This document shows, piece by piece, positions 18,463-28,104 of a DNA stretch of 41,110 bases (the stretch's first letter is position 1; every line of letters begins with the position of its first letter). A program made the translations under genes and the position numbers. The notes below the pieces were generated by a model, which was not told where the DNA came from, ran no database searches, and was given only the letters and a program-made list of their open reading frames with translations. This stretch comes from Candidatus Pacearchaeota archaeon (lineage in GTDB: Archaea > Nanobdellota > Nanobdellia > Pacearchaeales > GW2011-AR1), in contig JACPLT010000008.1 in assembly GCA_016186365.1 (NCBI GenBank), positions 1 through 41,110 of the forward strand, written 5' to 3'.

Positions 18463-18993
18463 TTATCCTTGTATCGCCAGATAATCTCCCTGTTTAATAA
18501 CAAAAAAGAAGTTTTCCCTTTCTTGAGATTCATCAGCTTCAAATTCATATTCCCTTCCGTCTTTCATAATCTCTATCTTGCTTTCTCCTTCCTGCAGGAC
18601 AATGTCTCCTGTTTCAACGACATCCGCATTATTAATCCTCACCTCTCCCCCTATATTTTTTACAAGATATTTTAGATTATCTCTTTTGCCATAAACAAAA
18701 ATCCATTCTATCTTTCCATTTTTATCTTTATAATTAGTGTAACTTTTCAGCCAGTCTTCAATTAAATCATTAAAATTATTATTCACATTTTGATCACTAT
18801 ACCCATTGACAATCCCATAATTATAAATCGCGGCAGTTTCCTCTTTTAATTCTTGTTTTATCTCATAAATCCTTGCTTTTCTTTCATCTCCTCTCGCATA
18901 ATTCTGAATAGCCATAAATTCTACAATAACAAAAATAATCAAAACTGCCCCAATAAGATAAAACTGCCCTCTTTTATTTTTTATCATGCTCAT
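18463..18993 (-). CDS. Pilin-like protein
   Basis: KNKRGQFYLIGAVLIIFVIVEFMAIQNYA. Confidence 0.7.
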   Translation of the reverse strand: MSMIKNKRGQFYLIGAVLIIFVIVEFMAIQNYARGDERKARIYEIKQELKEETAAIYNYGIVNGYSDQNVNNNFNDLIEDWLKSYTNYKDKNGKIEWIFVYGKRDNLKYLVKNIGGEVRINNADVVETGDIVLQEGESKIEIMKDGREYEFEADESQERENFFFVIKQGDYLAIQG

Positions 18994-19049
18994 ACCTATT
19001 CAAGATAAATTTAGTTTAAATAAGTTTCTAGTTTAGGGATACAAAAGGA

Positions 19050-19110
19050 GCTAAGGAAGAACCATCGGTTATATAAAAGGAAATGGTCTAAGGAAGAACC
19101 ATTGGTTCTT
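19050..19110 (-). terminator. Tandem terminator-like hairpins 3' of the SRP RNA
   Basis: Direct repeat ctaaggaagaaccatCggtt / ctaaggaagaaccatTggtt; the second forms AAGAACCA/TGGTTCTT. Confidence 0.5.
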
Positions 19111-19117
19111 CTTATAG

Positions 19118-19380
19118 TGCAGACTCGAGAGCTTGCCTCATAATCCATAACTAGTATCTCGAAGCATCCTCAGTTTTGCAACCCTACGAGCATCTTAACT
19201 AATGTTTAGGGCTGCTCCGGTCAAGGCCTGACCCATTTCGCAAAAGCAAGATCGAGTAGGACAAAACCTCAATGTTATCCTCAAGGCTTTTCTATATCAT
19301 ATGTCACTTACTCTCTTGCAGTCTGCCATGAAGCCCATTTGCAAATAGCAGAGGGCTAACCTGCTGACCTAGTCTGCAGA
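19118..19380 (-). ncRNA. Signal recognition particle RNA (archaeal 7S)
   Basis: Minus strand contains GCGAAATGGGTCAGGCCTTGACCGGAGCAGCCCTAA (helix 8 S-domain core); 5' TGCAGACT pairs with 3' AGTCTGCA; TATA-like CTTAAAAATG about 25 nt upstream. Confidence 0.88.
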
Positions 19381-19520
19381 ATTAGATGTTTTTGTGCATT
19401 TTTAAGTCTTTTCATCAACTAACTAGCCCGTCAAGTTTAGCTTTAACTTATAATTGCATTTGGATATCTTGGAATGTGTCCCAAATAGGGAGATATATTT
19501 GTATTTTCCAAGGATTAAAT

Positions 19521-20384
19521 TTAATTTTTTTTCTTGGTTAAATAAACATAAAGCAGCGGACAAAGAGACAGCGTTCTTTTGCTTTCTTCATTTATATCGT
19601 AATTACTATCCGACAATTCCTTTTCCAATTTCTTTATGATATCCCTCACTTTCTTTATATTTATGGAACCCGCACCATGAATGGCTATATATTGTTTATT
19701 CTCATGTATGCACCTTCTAACTTCTGATAAAATATCTTCTTCATCTGAAGCCGAATGTATAAAAAAGATATAATCTGATTCCTTAACAAAGCTTCTTATT
19801 TTTTCATTTATTTCAACTCTAATTTTTTCAGTGTTTTGTCCATATTCTTGTATAAGAAATTCTGTCATTCCATCTATATATCCTGATAAATAAAGATTAC
19901 AAAGTTTTCTTCCTTCTTTGCCATAATGTTTTCCAATATCCTCTCTAACTTTTTGAGCCCTTTCACTCTCTTTATTATCAAATAGCTTTTTAGAATATAT
20001 GGAAAGGTTAAGAATAGCTTTCAAGTCATAATCCAAAAATTTTAAAAATGGATTAATATTCTTGCTGTTTGGTAACTCTTTTTTAAAATCTTGAATTCTA
20101 TTAAAGAAATCGGTATCTATAATATCAAATTCTACCTCATTATTTGAAATAGGATTATAAATTTTATTTAATTTTAGTTTATCTTTATCATTTAATTGAC
20201 TTTTGTCTCCTATATAACAATCTCCTTTTTGAACATAAACAATTGTAGCATTGGGATTATTATTAAGAAAATCTTTTCGGGCTTCTCCATCCATTAATAC
20301 TTCTGGAATCTTTTTCAGATTGCGTGTTCCTTTTATAGTATCCCAAATTGCCTTTATTGCTAATACAATCGAAGAGATATCTGC
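19521..20384 (-). CDS. Uncharacterised soluble protein
   Basis: Likely start MADISSIVLAIKAIWDTIKG at 20384; no recognised family. Confidence 0.6.
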   Translation of the reverse strand, partial: ADISSIVLAIKAIWDTIKGTRNLKKIPEVLMDGEARKDFLNNNPNATIVYVQKGDCYIGDKSQLNDKDKLKLNKIYNPISNNEVEFDIIDTDFFNRIQDFKKELPNSKNINPFLKFLDYDLKAILNLSIYSKKLFDNKESERAQKVREDIGKHYGKEGRKLCNLYLSGYIDGMTEFLIQEYGQNTEKIRVEINEKIRSFVKESDYIFFIHSASDEEDILSEVRRCIHENKQYIAIHGAGSINIKKVRDIIKKLEKELSDSNYDINEESKRTLSLCPLLYVYLTKKKN

Positions 20385-20388
20385 CATA

Positions 20389-20664
20389 TCATAGTGTTCT
20401 CTTTTGGGCCAAGAATTCTGCGTAACTTGCAATATTATCTTTTATAAAATTCTTAGACGCAGAGGATATACTCCCCAAGTCTTTTAGTTTAATTTCGTCT
20501 TCATCCTGCGAGATTACCCTCTTTTTTGTGTCAGAATTTATTATAAAACCCTCCGAATCTTTTTCATTTCCTAAATCCCTCAGAAAACCTTCCATCTGTA
20601 TCACACTAACAACAAAAGAAACATTGTTACTAACAAGAACATCGTCCCAAGTTAAATCTTCCAT
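20389..20664 (-). CDS. Small uncharacterised protein paired with the 20384 gene
   Basis: MEDLTWDDVLVSNNVSFVVSVIQMEG...; stop 4 nt from the next start. Confidence 0.55.
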   Translation of the reverse strand: MEDLTWDDVLVSNNVSFVVSVIQMEGFLRDLGNEKDSEGFIINSDTKKRVISQDEDEIKLKDLGSISSASKNFIKDNIASYAEFLAQKRTL

Positions 20665-20855
20665 AATTTATCTATATATCCTCTTTTCTATACAAAGAAA
20701 ATTAGTATTTAAATATATGTCGTTTTCTAAGATATATTTTTTAGTACTCCTCAAATTTAGGAACAATTTTTAATGTTATTTTAGACAGTTTATTTTTTTT
20801 CTTTCAAAAAAGCTAATATTGAGTTCATCTCATTAATATTTATTTAGCCACTTTC

Positions 20856-21626
20856 CTATTCTTTCCTCAATTCCACATATCTGTCAAAAGAATCTTCGCT
20901 TATTCTGGCATTATTCTCAATCAAACCCCTTGCAATTTTTACAGGAAGCTCTTTCATCCCATTTCTTAAAGAATAATCAATCCAATAGTCATCCCCCACT
21001 CTCGCCCATATTTCATACATTCCAAGAAGAGTTCCTAAATCCCGCCTCAACACTTTAGCATTTCCATTTTTAGAAACTAAAAATTGAATAAGCTCTCTAA
21101 GATTATCATTAACTCTCCATCCAGATGTTTGAAATGCCCCAGTCCAAGCCATAGCATATAATTCTTGCAGATATTTATTTTTTATCTTGCCTTCTTGAGC
21201 ATTTTTCAAAAGTTTTCCAGATAAATTATCTGCGTCTATGTTATCTATAAGCTCAAGGGAAACAGGGACTCTCCTCCCATTTAAATAATTAAGAAAATGC
21301 CATCCTTTATGTCTTGCACTCTGTTCTGAAGATTTGAGTGCTTCATAAAGTAAGCGAAATGGAAAAAGTTTGATAGTCTCTTTATATCTTGCTTTGACAA
21401 GTTCTCTCACTCCTTCATCGGTAATATTTTCCGCCTCTTTTTCTCTTTTTTCTTCAACTTCCTTAAAATGCATATCAATATCATAAGGGCTTCCTGCATG
21501 AGGCATATAAACAAGTGTCCCAAACAGAAGTTTAGCAGCAATCTTCTCATCTTGAAGTGCAAATATACGTGAAACTATGATTCCTATATTTGTTGCAGTT
21601 CTCTCACGATATTCTTTATTTTCCAT
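20856..21626 (-). CDS. Uncharacterised protein (alpha-helical)
   Basis: ORF 20856..21659; likely start MENKEYRERTATNIGIIVSRIFALQ at 21626. Confidence 0.6.
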   Translation of the reverse strand: MENKEYRERTATNIGIIVSRIFALQDEKIAAKLLFGTLVYMPHAGSPYDIDMHFKEVEEKREKEAENITDEGVRELVKARYKETIKLFPFRLLYEALKSSEQSARHKGWHFLNYLNGRRVPVSLELIDNIDADNLSGKLLKNAQEGKIKNKYLQELYAMAWTGAFQTSGWRVNDNLRELIQFLVSKNGNAKVLRRDLGTLLGMYEIWARVGDDYWIDYSLRNGMKELPVKIARGLIENNARISEDSFDRYVELRKE

Positions 21627-21704
21627 TTTGTACAAGAATTTTTTCTGGAGTAATCTCACATAAATTTTAATTTATAAAACTTTCGTTTTTTCTAAAATAG
21701 AAAC

Positions 21705-24700
21705 CTACCTTCTTCTCAACCTGAATATCAAAACAAGAATAGCGATTATTCCGCCAATTAATAAAATATTAATTATTGTCATTGTTTTAATCTCACTTCC
21801 AGCATTGCTTACAGTTGATGATGAGCCCCCGTTCAATTTCACGCTTGGAACATTCTCTATACTTATTGTCTGTTTCTTCTGGCAGGTTACTTTTATCTGC
21901 CTGCTTGCAGAACTTTCCTTGGAATATTTAGCTTTCGCTTCAATTGTGTATTCCCTGCTTTCTGCATCTTCAGGAATAATCATTATAAAGCTGGTTTCAG
22001 CACTATTATCTTCATCATATTTCTCGAGGTTAATCTCCTGCGAAACAGCATGAATCTTTAGCTCTGAATTATCAACGCTCAAGATGACATCCTCATCTCT
22101 CTTCCCTAAATTCTCAATGCTTACTCTTGCTTCTGCAATCTCACCGCAATTGACAGTTTCAGGAACATCAAATCTTTTAATCTGAACATCATATTTCTTT
22201 CTCTGTATTTTTATCTCTCTGTATTTCTGGTTGCAATAATCTATCCCATCTTCTCCCTCTGCCCTTACATAGACAACATACTCATTCTCATCATCAATAT
22301 CAGTTATTGGAATGCTTAACTCCACATCTTCTTTGTCTCCGCTTTCAATGCTTACTCCCTCGCTGTCGCTTTCAACTTCCTCGTCATTTGTTACATCATA
22401 TAAAGATGCAAAAACTTCAACATCCAAATCTTCATCAGCATTATTTTCTATTCTAAGCTTAACCTCAACACTCTCCCCAATTTCAAATTCCTCGCCTTCA
22501 TCCGGGCTTCTTATTTCAATATCTAACTCTCCAGTTATATTTTCGCAAGTTTCAGCATCGCTCAATACCGGCTCACACTCGCTTAAACAGCAGGTTCCAT
22601 CAATAGCCTCTCTTGTTTCTCCAGAGCAAATTTGATTTTCCCTGCATACTTTCCCAGAATATTCTGAACATGAAAGAGTGTCTCCTACTCTAAAGCTTGA
22701 GAATCCGCTTGTTATAAAACTGAACACTCCATTATTGTAGCTTATATTATAACATTTATCTTTTGGGCATAAACTGCTTATACTGCTGGCATTCATACTA
22801 AATTCAGAATTGTAGTATATTGAAGGTGTTTTTTCTGAATTTATATTATAGAATGTTACAATTGCAGGTTTATTTAGCAATCCTGTAAAATATAAGCTGT
22901 CAATTGCAGCAATATTAGAAAGAATTCCAGAATAATGATTAAAGTCTACCCTGCCTCTTAAATCTACACTGCTCAAAAAAACAATCTTTCCAATATTAAT
23001 TTTTTCCAATATCAAATTAACATTGGACAAATCAGTTATTCCCGCAAAGTTTGTTGTTTCACCATTATAGTCATATGCAATTGGAGTATTGCTTATCATT
23101 ACATCCCATTTTATTTCAGTTGAATTCTCTAAATCTTTCACAATTGCTTTTATTTCATGTGTTCCTGTTCCTGCTGCCTGATAATTGAACAAGTTGTTAG
23201 ATTGCCCATCTACTTTTATATTATCCACTCTCCATTCAATGCTTAGCTCGTTCATAGGACTATCTATATCTCTCATTGTTATAGAAAACATCTGGTTTCC
23301 ATTCACAGCTAAAATAGGATTAAATCCAGGATAGCTTTCAGTTATCACAGGCGCATCATTGACATTTTTTACTTCTATTTTAATCTGCTTATTTCTTATT
23401 CCATTATCATCATCTCTTGCTTGTATAGTGCAGTATGCTGCATTATCTCCAGTTCCATAGAAATCTTTTGCCGGCTCTACTATTATCTTTCCTTCTGTAA
23501 AGTTAACCGAGCATCTCACTTTATTTATATCCTGCTCAATAATTCTCAAATCAGTTATATTTCCGTCGCTATCACGGGCATTTATACTTATTTGATTAAT
23601 TCCAGAATCTTCATTTATGCTTATATTATTTAAGTCAATTTGCGGCGGTTCATTTCTGTCAATTATGTTTAGTCTTGCATCTATTGAATCCGAAAATACT
23701 CCGTCACTAACCCTAATTTCAAAATAATATATTCCTGCATCATCATAATCAGGAGTCCATCTAAAAATATTTCCATTCTGTATAAATCTTGAATCATTTA
23801 TTGAATAAGACAAATTTGCAGAGTCAATATCCTCTCCATTCCCCACCAGCTCAACTATTTCCCCCTCTCCTCCATTTATCTCGCAATTATCCTTTTCTCT
23901 AAGAGGCAGATTATCCACATTTCTTGAGTCAATAGTATAAACACTATCACAAATTCCATCATTTTCAGCATCACTGCAAGTTTCAGAAAATCCAGTTCCA
24001 TTATAATCTGCCCAGTAATTTCCCCCCATTAGGTTTCCTCCCATTATATTCATTCCCGCGGTTAGTGTAGTATTATAACTGTTAGCTGACACTCCAATTG
24101 GTCCAACATTATAAGTATTTCTAAAATAATTATTGTAAATAACATTATCTCTTGAATATAAATCTATAAAATAAATTCCAAGATACCCATTATTCTCAAT
24201 TTTATTTGAGCTTATAATATTATTCCTGCTATACAAGAAAGCTATCCCCGCAAATTCATTATCTTTCAAATTATTATTATAAACAATATTGCTATCCGAA
24301 TATCCGGTTAGCTGAATTCCCGCTTTATTATCTTCGAGTTCATTTCCATTTATGTTGCTGGAATTAGTCCCCCATAAATATATTCCCGTGTCAAAATCTC
24401 TAACCCTGCAATTTCTGATAGTTGCATTCTTGACAAAACTTGTTAAAACTCCATAAACTTCATTATTCCTTCCAAGCCCTATAATTCTATGTCCATCACA
24501 ATCCAAGGTGATATTATCTGCCTGAATATCAAAGCAAGCCCATCCGCTAGAATAGTGAATATTTTCATTTAATTTATAAACAGAGTTAGCACTAGTTAAA
24601 TTCTGGCACGAAGTTAAATTAATAGTTGCTCCAGTGCTGTGTTGTCTTTCATAATCTACAGCAATATCTCCATTTCCGCTATTGCACACAATACTTCCAG

Positions 24701-27380
24701 AAGATATGCCCAATTCAGGCCCATCATTAACAGGGCTAACAATAACATTAAAACTATTCCCGCTAACACTTAAATTTCCATCACTCGCAGTTATAATAAT
24801 TGTTTCCTGCCCATTCCAGTTTCTAGATGGAGCTAAAACCTCATCTTCTTCTATATCAAAGTGAGTTGAATTAACCAAATATACTAGACTATCCCCATCT
24901 GGATCAGAGAAATAATCTTCTAAACTTAATTCTATTTTGCCATCTTCGTTCATAGAAACATCCGGCATATTCCCGGAAAATACAGGAGCTCTATTCTTAT
25001 TCAAAACTTCTATCCTAACTTCTTTTTCAGAAATAAATGTTCCATCAAAAACATGAACTTTAACATAATAAATTCCAGCATCATTATATCCTGTCTGCCA
25101 TCTAAAAATATTTCCATTCTGTGTAAATCTTGAATCATTTATTGAATAAGTTAAAACATCATTATTAGCATCTGTAGCATTCACATTGATTATTACCTCG
25201 CTGTTCTCTTCAGCAGTCGCATTATTAGCTAAAACAACAGGAGGATACTCTTTATCAATAGAAAAGCTCCAGTTATTCTGATTAATAACACTTGTTATTC
25301 CATCACTGCATTCAACATTCCAAGTATAATTCCCATTTTCAATTCCATTAGCATAAAAGCTTCCAATACTTCCATTTGCAATTGTTTGGTTGATTGTTTG
25401 TGTTTCATTTGTAAGGTATAAGTAAAAAGTGCAGTTTAAGCTTCCAGCTTTATTATCTATTGCAGTATAATTAAATGTAACATTGTTCTCTTTTATAACT
25501 GCACCATTAGCCGGAGATATCAAGCTCACAACAGGAGCAATTACATCTTCTTCATTTGACATTTCTTTTGTAGCTTTCTGTTTCACCCAATCACTATAAT
25601 TATCAGAATCCTGCCCGTTTGGCATTCTTTGCCAGCTTTCTTCATTGTTAGAATCATCAGAAAGAACAGGAGTAATATCTAATATTAAATTTCCTTGGGA
25701 ATCTCTTAATTCTAAACTTTGAGAACTATTCAATTCAGAAATATAACTTATATAATAATCATGGCTGTTTAGTATAATCCCTGCAGGTATAATATGAATT
25801 ATGTTTTTGCTTATTCCGTCTCTAATTTGAAAGTGAGATATATTTATACTAACATTCCCAGGATTATATAACTCAACCCATTTTTCTCCAGTTGTAGAAC
25901 TTAATTCCATCTCATTAATAACTATATTAGGAATAACATGAACAAGAACGCTCTTGGAACTGCTTCCCCCTTTCCCATCACTCGCAGTTATAATAACATT
26001 ATACTCTCCTGCATTCCCAACTATAGTCTGCCACTCTCCGCTTGAATTAAAAGGAGCAGAAAATCCTAAAGTTATGTTATCTTCATCAGCATCACTCGCA
26101 CTTGGATTAATTTTAACTAAACTTCCCTCTGTAAAATATAATTCAGAAGCAACATTTAATACAGGTGCGTCATTAATAGGGTTTACAATAAGAGTTATAT
26201 TATTGGTGGGAGTAATTTGTCCTATTGTATTCACTGCCTTGAATACTATCCAGTCATTTCCATTCCAGTTTGCTTCTGATTCAAAGTATGCGATTTCATT
26301 CTGAATATAAACATTAATCCCCTGATTTGATGATGTCTGGTGAACCTCAAAGTTCAGCTGATTTCCGTCAATAGAAGCAAAATAGCTGGAAAGATTAATA
26401 GCATGAACTCCAGAATCATCTTCATTCCACTGAAGATTTGCTATAGGTCCGTTAAATATTGCAGGCTCATCTCTGCAGTTCTGGTTAATCCCATCATAAG
26501 GAATTTCAGTCGCATTAGGATTTATTCCCGCATCATTATCATTGCAGTCTGTTCCTGTATTTCCTGGCTCTTTTGAACATTGCAACATTTTATTTTGAAT
26601 AAAATACCCCAGATTGCAATATCCGTCTAAATCCACATCTCCAATATCATAACCATCGCAATTCTGGTCAATTCCATCATAAATAATCTCAGTTGCATTA
26701 GGATTTATCCCTGCGTTATTATCATTGCAGTCAAAATCATATGTGAACCCATCTCCATCGCCATCATCTCCTGTTAAGAGCCATCTCATAGAATTTTCAA
26801 ATAATTTTCTGCTTGTGCTAGTCCAATAATCTGTCTCATCTATTCCAAAGAATACTCTTCTTGGATTTTCTTTTTTAGCGAGGATATACTCTCCCGCATT
26901 GTTAACTGCAGTGGTAATGCTGGTGATATCATATTTTCTCCCTCCCAAATAATGCATCTGAAGAGAAACTCCTGGGCTATCACAACAAGAAGTATAAACC
27001 TGAAACTGCCCAGTCATATTTTCAGTAATAGAAATATTAGTATTAGAATTATTTGCCCATAACGGCTGGCTTCCTGCCTTGCTTCCGTCGCTGTTGCTCC
27101 ATCCATCCCTGTATGCGGTATTTAAAACAATAGATTTATAACTATTAGCCGGAAGGTTGGCGATATTATCCTTAGTTAGTATAAATCTGTAATCTGAAAA
27201 ATCAGTTCCAGCAACATCTGAGTCATCAATTAATGTGTAAGTCAAATTTAATCCGGTTATTACACTAATTATATTATAATCCGGGCTTGAAAGAATTCTT
27301 AATACGTAAGCTACATCAGTTGCTAGGGTAAAATTAGCCAGCAATATTATTAAAAAAGCAAGAATAATTGTCTTATTCAT
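21705..27380 (-). CDS. Giant multidomain surface protein (MopE-like, lamin-tail-like, Ig/cadherin-like, beta-helix, C-terminal TM anchor)
   Basis: DCNDNNAGINPNATEIIYDGIDQNCDG repeats; IVINEMELSSTTGEKWVELYNPGN; repeated NDAPV/SDxDGD blocks; beta-helix block YNNNLKDNEFAGIAF; C-terminal IINILLIGGIIAILVLIFRLRRR. Confidence 0.85.
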   Translation of the reverse strand: MNKTIILAFLIILLANFTLATDVAYVLRILSSPDYNIISVITGLNLTYTLIDDSDVAGTDFSDYRFILTKDNIANLPANSYKSIVLNTAYRDGWSNSDGSKAGSQPLWANNSNTNISITENMTGQFQVYTSCCDSPGVSLQMHYLGGRKYDITSITTAVNNAGEYILAKKENPRRVFFGIDETDYWTSTSRKLFENSMRWLLTGDDGDGDGFTYDFDCNDNNAGINPNATEIIYDGIDQNCDGYDIGDVDLDGYCNLGYFIQNKMLQCSKEPGNTGTDCNDNDAGINPNATEIPYDGINQNCRDEPAIFNGPIANLQWNEDDSGVHAINLSSYFASIDGNQLNFEVHQTSSNQGINVYIQNEIAYFESEANWNGNDWIVFKAVNTIGQITPTNNITLIVNPINDAPVLNVASELYFTEGSLVKINPSASDADEDNITLGFSAPFNSSGEWQTIVGNAGEYNVIITASDGKGGSSSKSVLVHVIPNIVINEMELSSTTGEKWVELYNPGNVSINISHFQIRDGISKNIIHIIPAGIILNSHDYYISYISELNSSQSLELRDSQGNLILDITPVLSDDSNNEESWQRMPNGQDSDNYSDWVKQKATKEMSNEEDVIAPVVSLISPANGAVIKENNVTFNYTAIDNKAGSLNCTFYLYLTNETQTINQTIANGSIGSFYANGIENGNYTWNVECSDGITSVINQNNWSFSIDKEYPPVVLANNATAEENSEVIINVNATDANNDVLTYSINDSRFTQNGNIFRWQTGYNDAGIYYVKVHVFDGTFISEKEVRIEVLNKNRAPVFSGNMPDVSMNEDGKIELSLEDYFSDPDGDSLVYLVNSTHFDIEEDEVLAPSRNWNGQETIIITASDGNLSVSGNSFNVIVSPVNDGPELGISSGSIVCNSGNGDIAVDYERQHSTGATINLTSCQNLTSANSVYKLNENIHYSSGWACFDIQADNITLDCDGHRIIGLGRNNEVYGVLTSFVKNATIRNCRVRDFDTGIYLWGTNSSNINGNELEDNKAGIQLTGYSDSNIVYNNNLKDNEFAGIAFLYSRNNIISSNKIENNGYLGIYFIDLYSRDNVIYNNYFRNTYNVGPIGVSANSYNTTLTAGMNIMGGNLMGGNYWADYNGTGFSETCSDAENDGICDSVYTIDSRNVDNLPLREKDNCEINGGEGEIVELVGNGEDIDSANLSYSINDSRFIQNGNIFRWTPDYDDAGIYYFEIRVSDGVFSDSIDARLNIIDRNEPPQIDLNNISINEDSGINQISINARDSDGNITDLRIIEQDINKVRCSVNFTEGKIIVEPAKDFYGTGDNAAYCTIQARDDDNGIRNKQIKIEVKNVNDAPVITESYPGFNPILAVNGNQMFSITMRDIDSPMNELSIEWRVDNIKVDGQSNNLFNYQAAGTGTHEIKAIVKDLENSTEIKWDVMISNTPIAYDYNGETTNFAGITDLSNVNLILEKINIGKIVFLSSVDLRGRVDFNHYSGILSNIAAIDSLYFTGLLNKPAIVTFYNINSEKTPSIYYNSEFSMNASSISSLCPKDKCYNISYNNGVFSFITSGFSSFRVGDTLSCSEYSGKVCRENQICSGETREAIDGTCCLSECEPVLSDAETCENITGELDIEIRSPDEGEEFEIGESVEVKLRIENNADEDLDVEVFASLYDVTNDEEVESDSEGVSIESGDKEDVELSIPITDIDDENEYVVYVRAEGEDGIDYCNQKYREIKIQRKKYDVQIKRFDVPETVNCGEIAEARVSIENLGKRDEDVILSVDNSELKIHAVSQEINLEKYDEDNSAETSFIMIIPEDAESREYTIEAKAKYSKESSASRQIKVTCQKKQTISIENVPSVKLNGGSSSTVSNAGSEIKTMTIINILLIGGIIAILVLIFRLRRR

Positions 27381-27963
27381 CCACTTCCTTCAGCTCTTTT
27401 AACCTGTTTATTTTTCCCTCTTTATTTTTTTTAAGTGTAATTAAAACTAATAATAAAACAAACAGCACTATTGTGGAAATAATTGCAAAAATTGTGATGT
27501 TGCTGCTTTTTTCATCATCGCTGGTTATTATATTATCCCCAGTAATATCCGAACTATCATTTTGACTATTATTAGGAACTCCGCTTCCAGCCCTAATTAT
27601 TATTTCAGAAGCCAATCCTACCCCTGCCCCTTTATCTGCCTTGAAAAAAACTCTCACCTTTCCAGAGTAATCTCCTGCTTTTCTTGCATTTATCTTTATC
27701 TGGGCATTTCTTTCCTCTCCAGGAAGCAAAATAAACTCATTATCTATTGCTTCAACTACCTCTCTAATTTCTTCATCAACAGTCAGAGTTATATTTACAG
27801 AAACATCATTCATATTTTTAACTAAAATTGTTTTATACAATGTTGTTCCAACTTCAGGATATAATACCATTCTTGCATTGCCGAGTGCTGCAGTTATCCC
27901 GAATACAGGAGCAGAACTTACTAATATTAATGCTAAAACTAGGGTTATTATTTTTAATTTCAT
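27373..27963 (-). CDS. Secreted, TM-anchored protein with NEW3/DUF916-like beta domain
   Basis: Signal peptide; VNITLTVDEEIREVV..LLPGEERNAQIKINARKAGDYSGKVRVFF; C-terminal TM; 8-nt overlap with the 27380 gene. Confidence 0.6.
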   Translation of the reverse strand: MKLKIITLVLALILVSSAPVFGITAALGNARMVLYPEVGTTLYKTILVKNMNDVSVNITLTVDEEIREVVEAIDNEFILLPGEERNAQIKINARKAGDYSGKVRVFFKADKGAGVGLASEIIIRAGSGVPNNSQNDSSDITGDNIITSDDEKSSNITIFAIISTIVLFVLLLVLITLKKNKEGKINRLKELKEVDE

Positions 27964-28056
27964 TCTTTGTTATTATATAATAATCCAAAATGTTTTTACT
28001 ATATAATAATACTATATCTCTAATTTTTATTTATAAAGATTATTATACTTTTAGAT

Positions 28057-28085
28057 ATAGTTTTTTTTGTTACTAAGGTTTGACA
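28057..28085 (-). promoter_or_regulatory. Shared upstream motif, copy 1 (upstream of the 27963 gene)
   Basis: Minus: TGTCAAACCTTAGTAACAAAAAAAACTATA. Confidence 0.5.
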
Positions 28086-28104
28086 AAAAAATGAGAGTTG
28101 TTTT

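Noticed and set aside
19454-19639. 61-aa plus ORF beside the SRP RNA
   Set aside because: Overlaps the end of the 19521-20384 gene on the other strand and the SRP promoter region; no supporting signals.
24682-26576. Several plus-strand ORFs (60-116 aa) opposite the 1891-aa gene
   Set aside because: Shadow ORFs antisense to a repetitive surface protein; composition is the reverse reading of its repeats.
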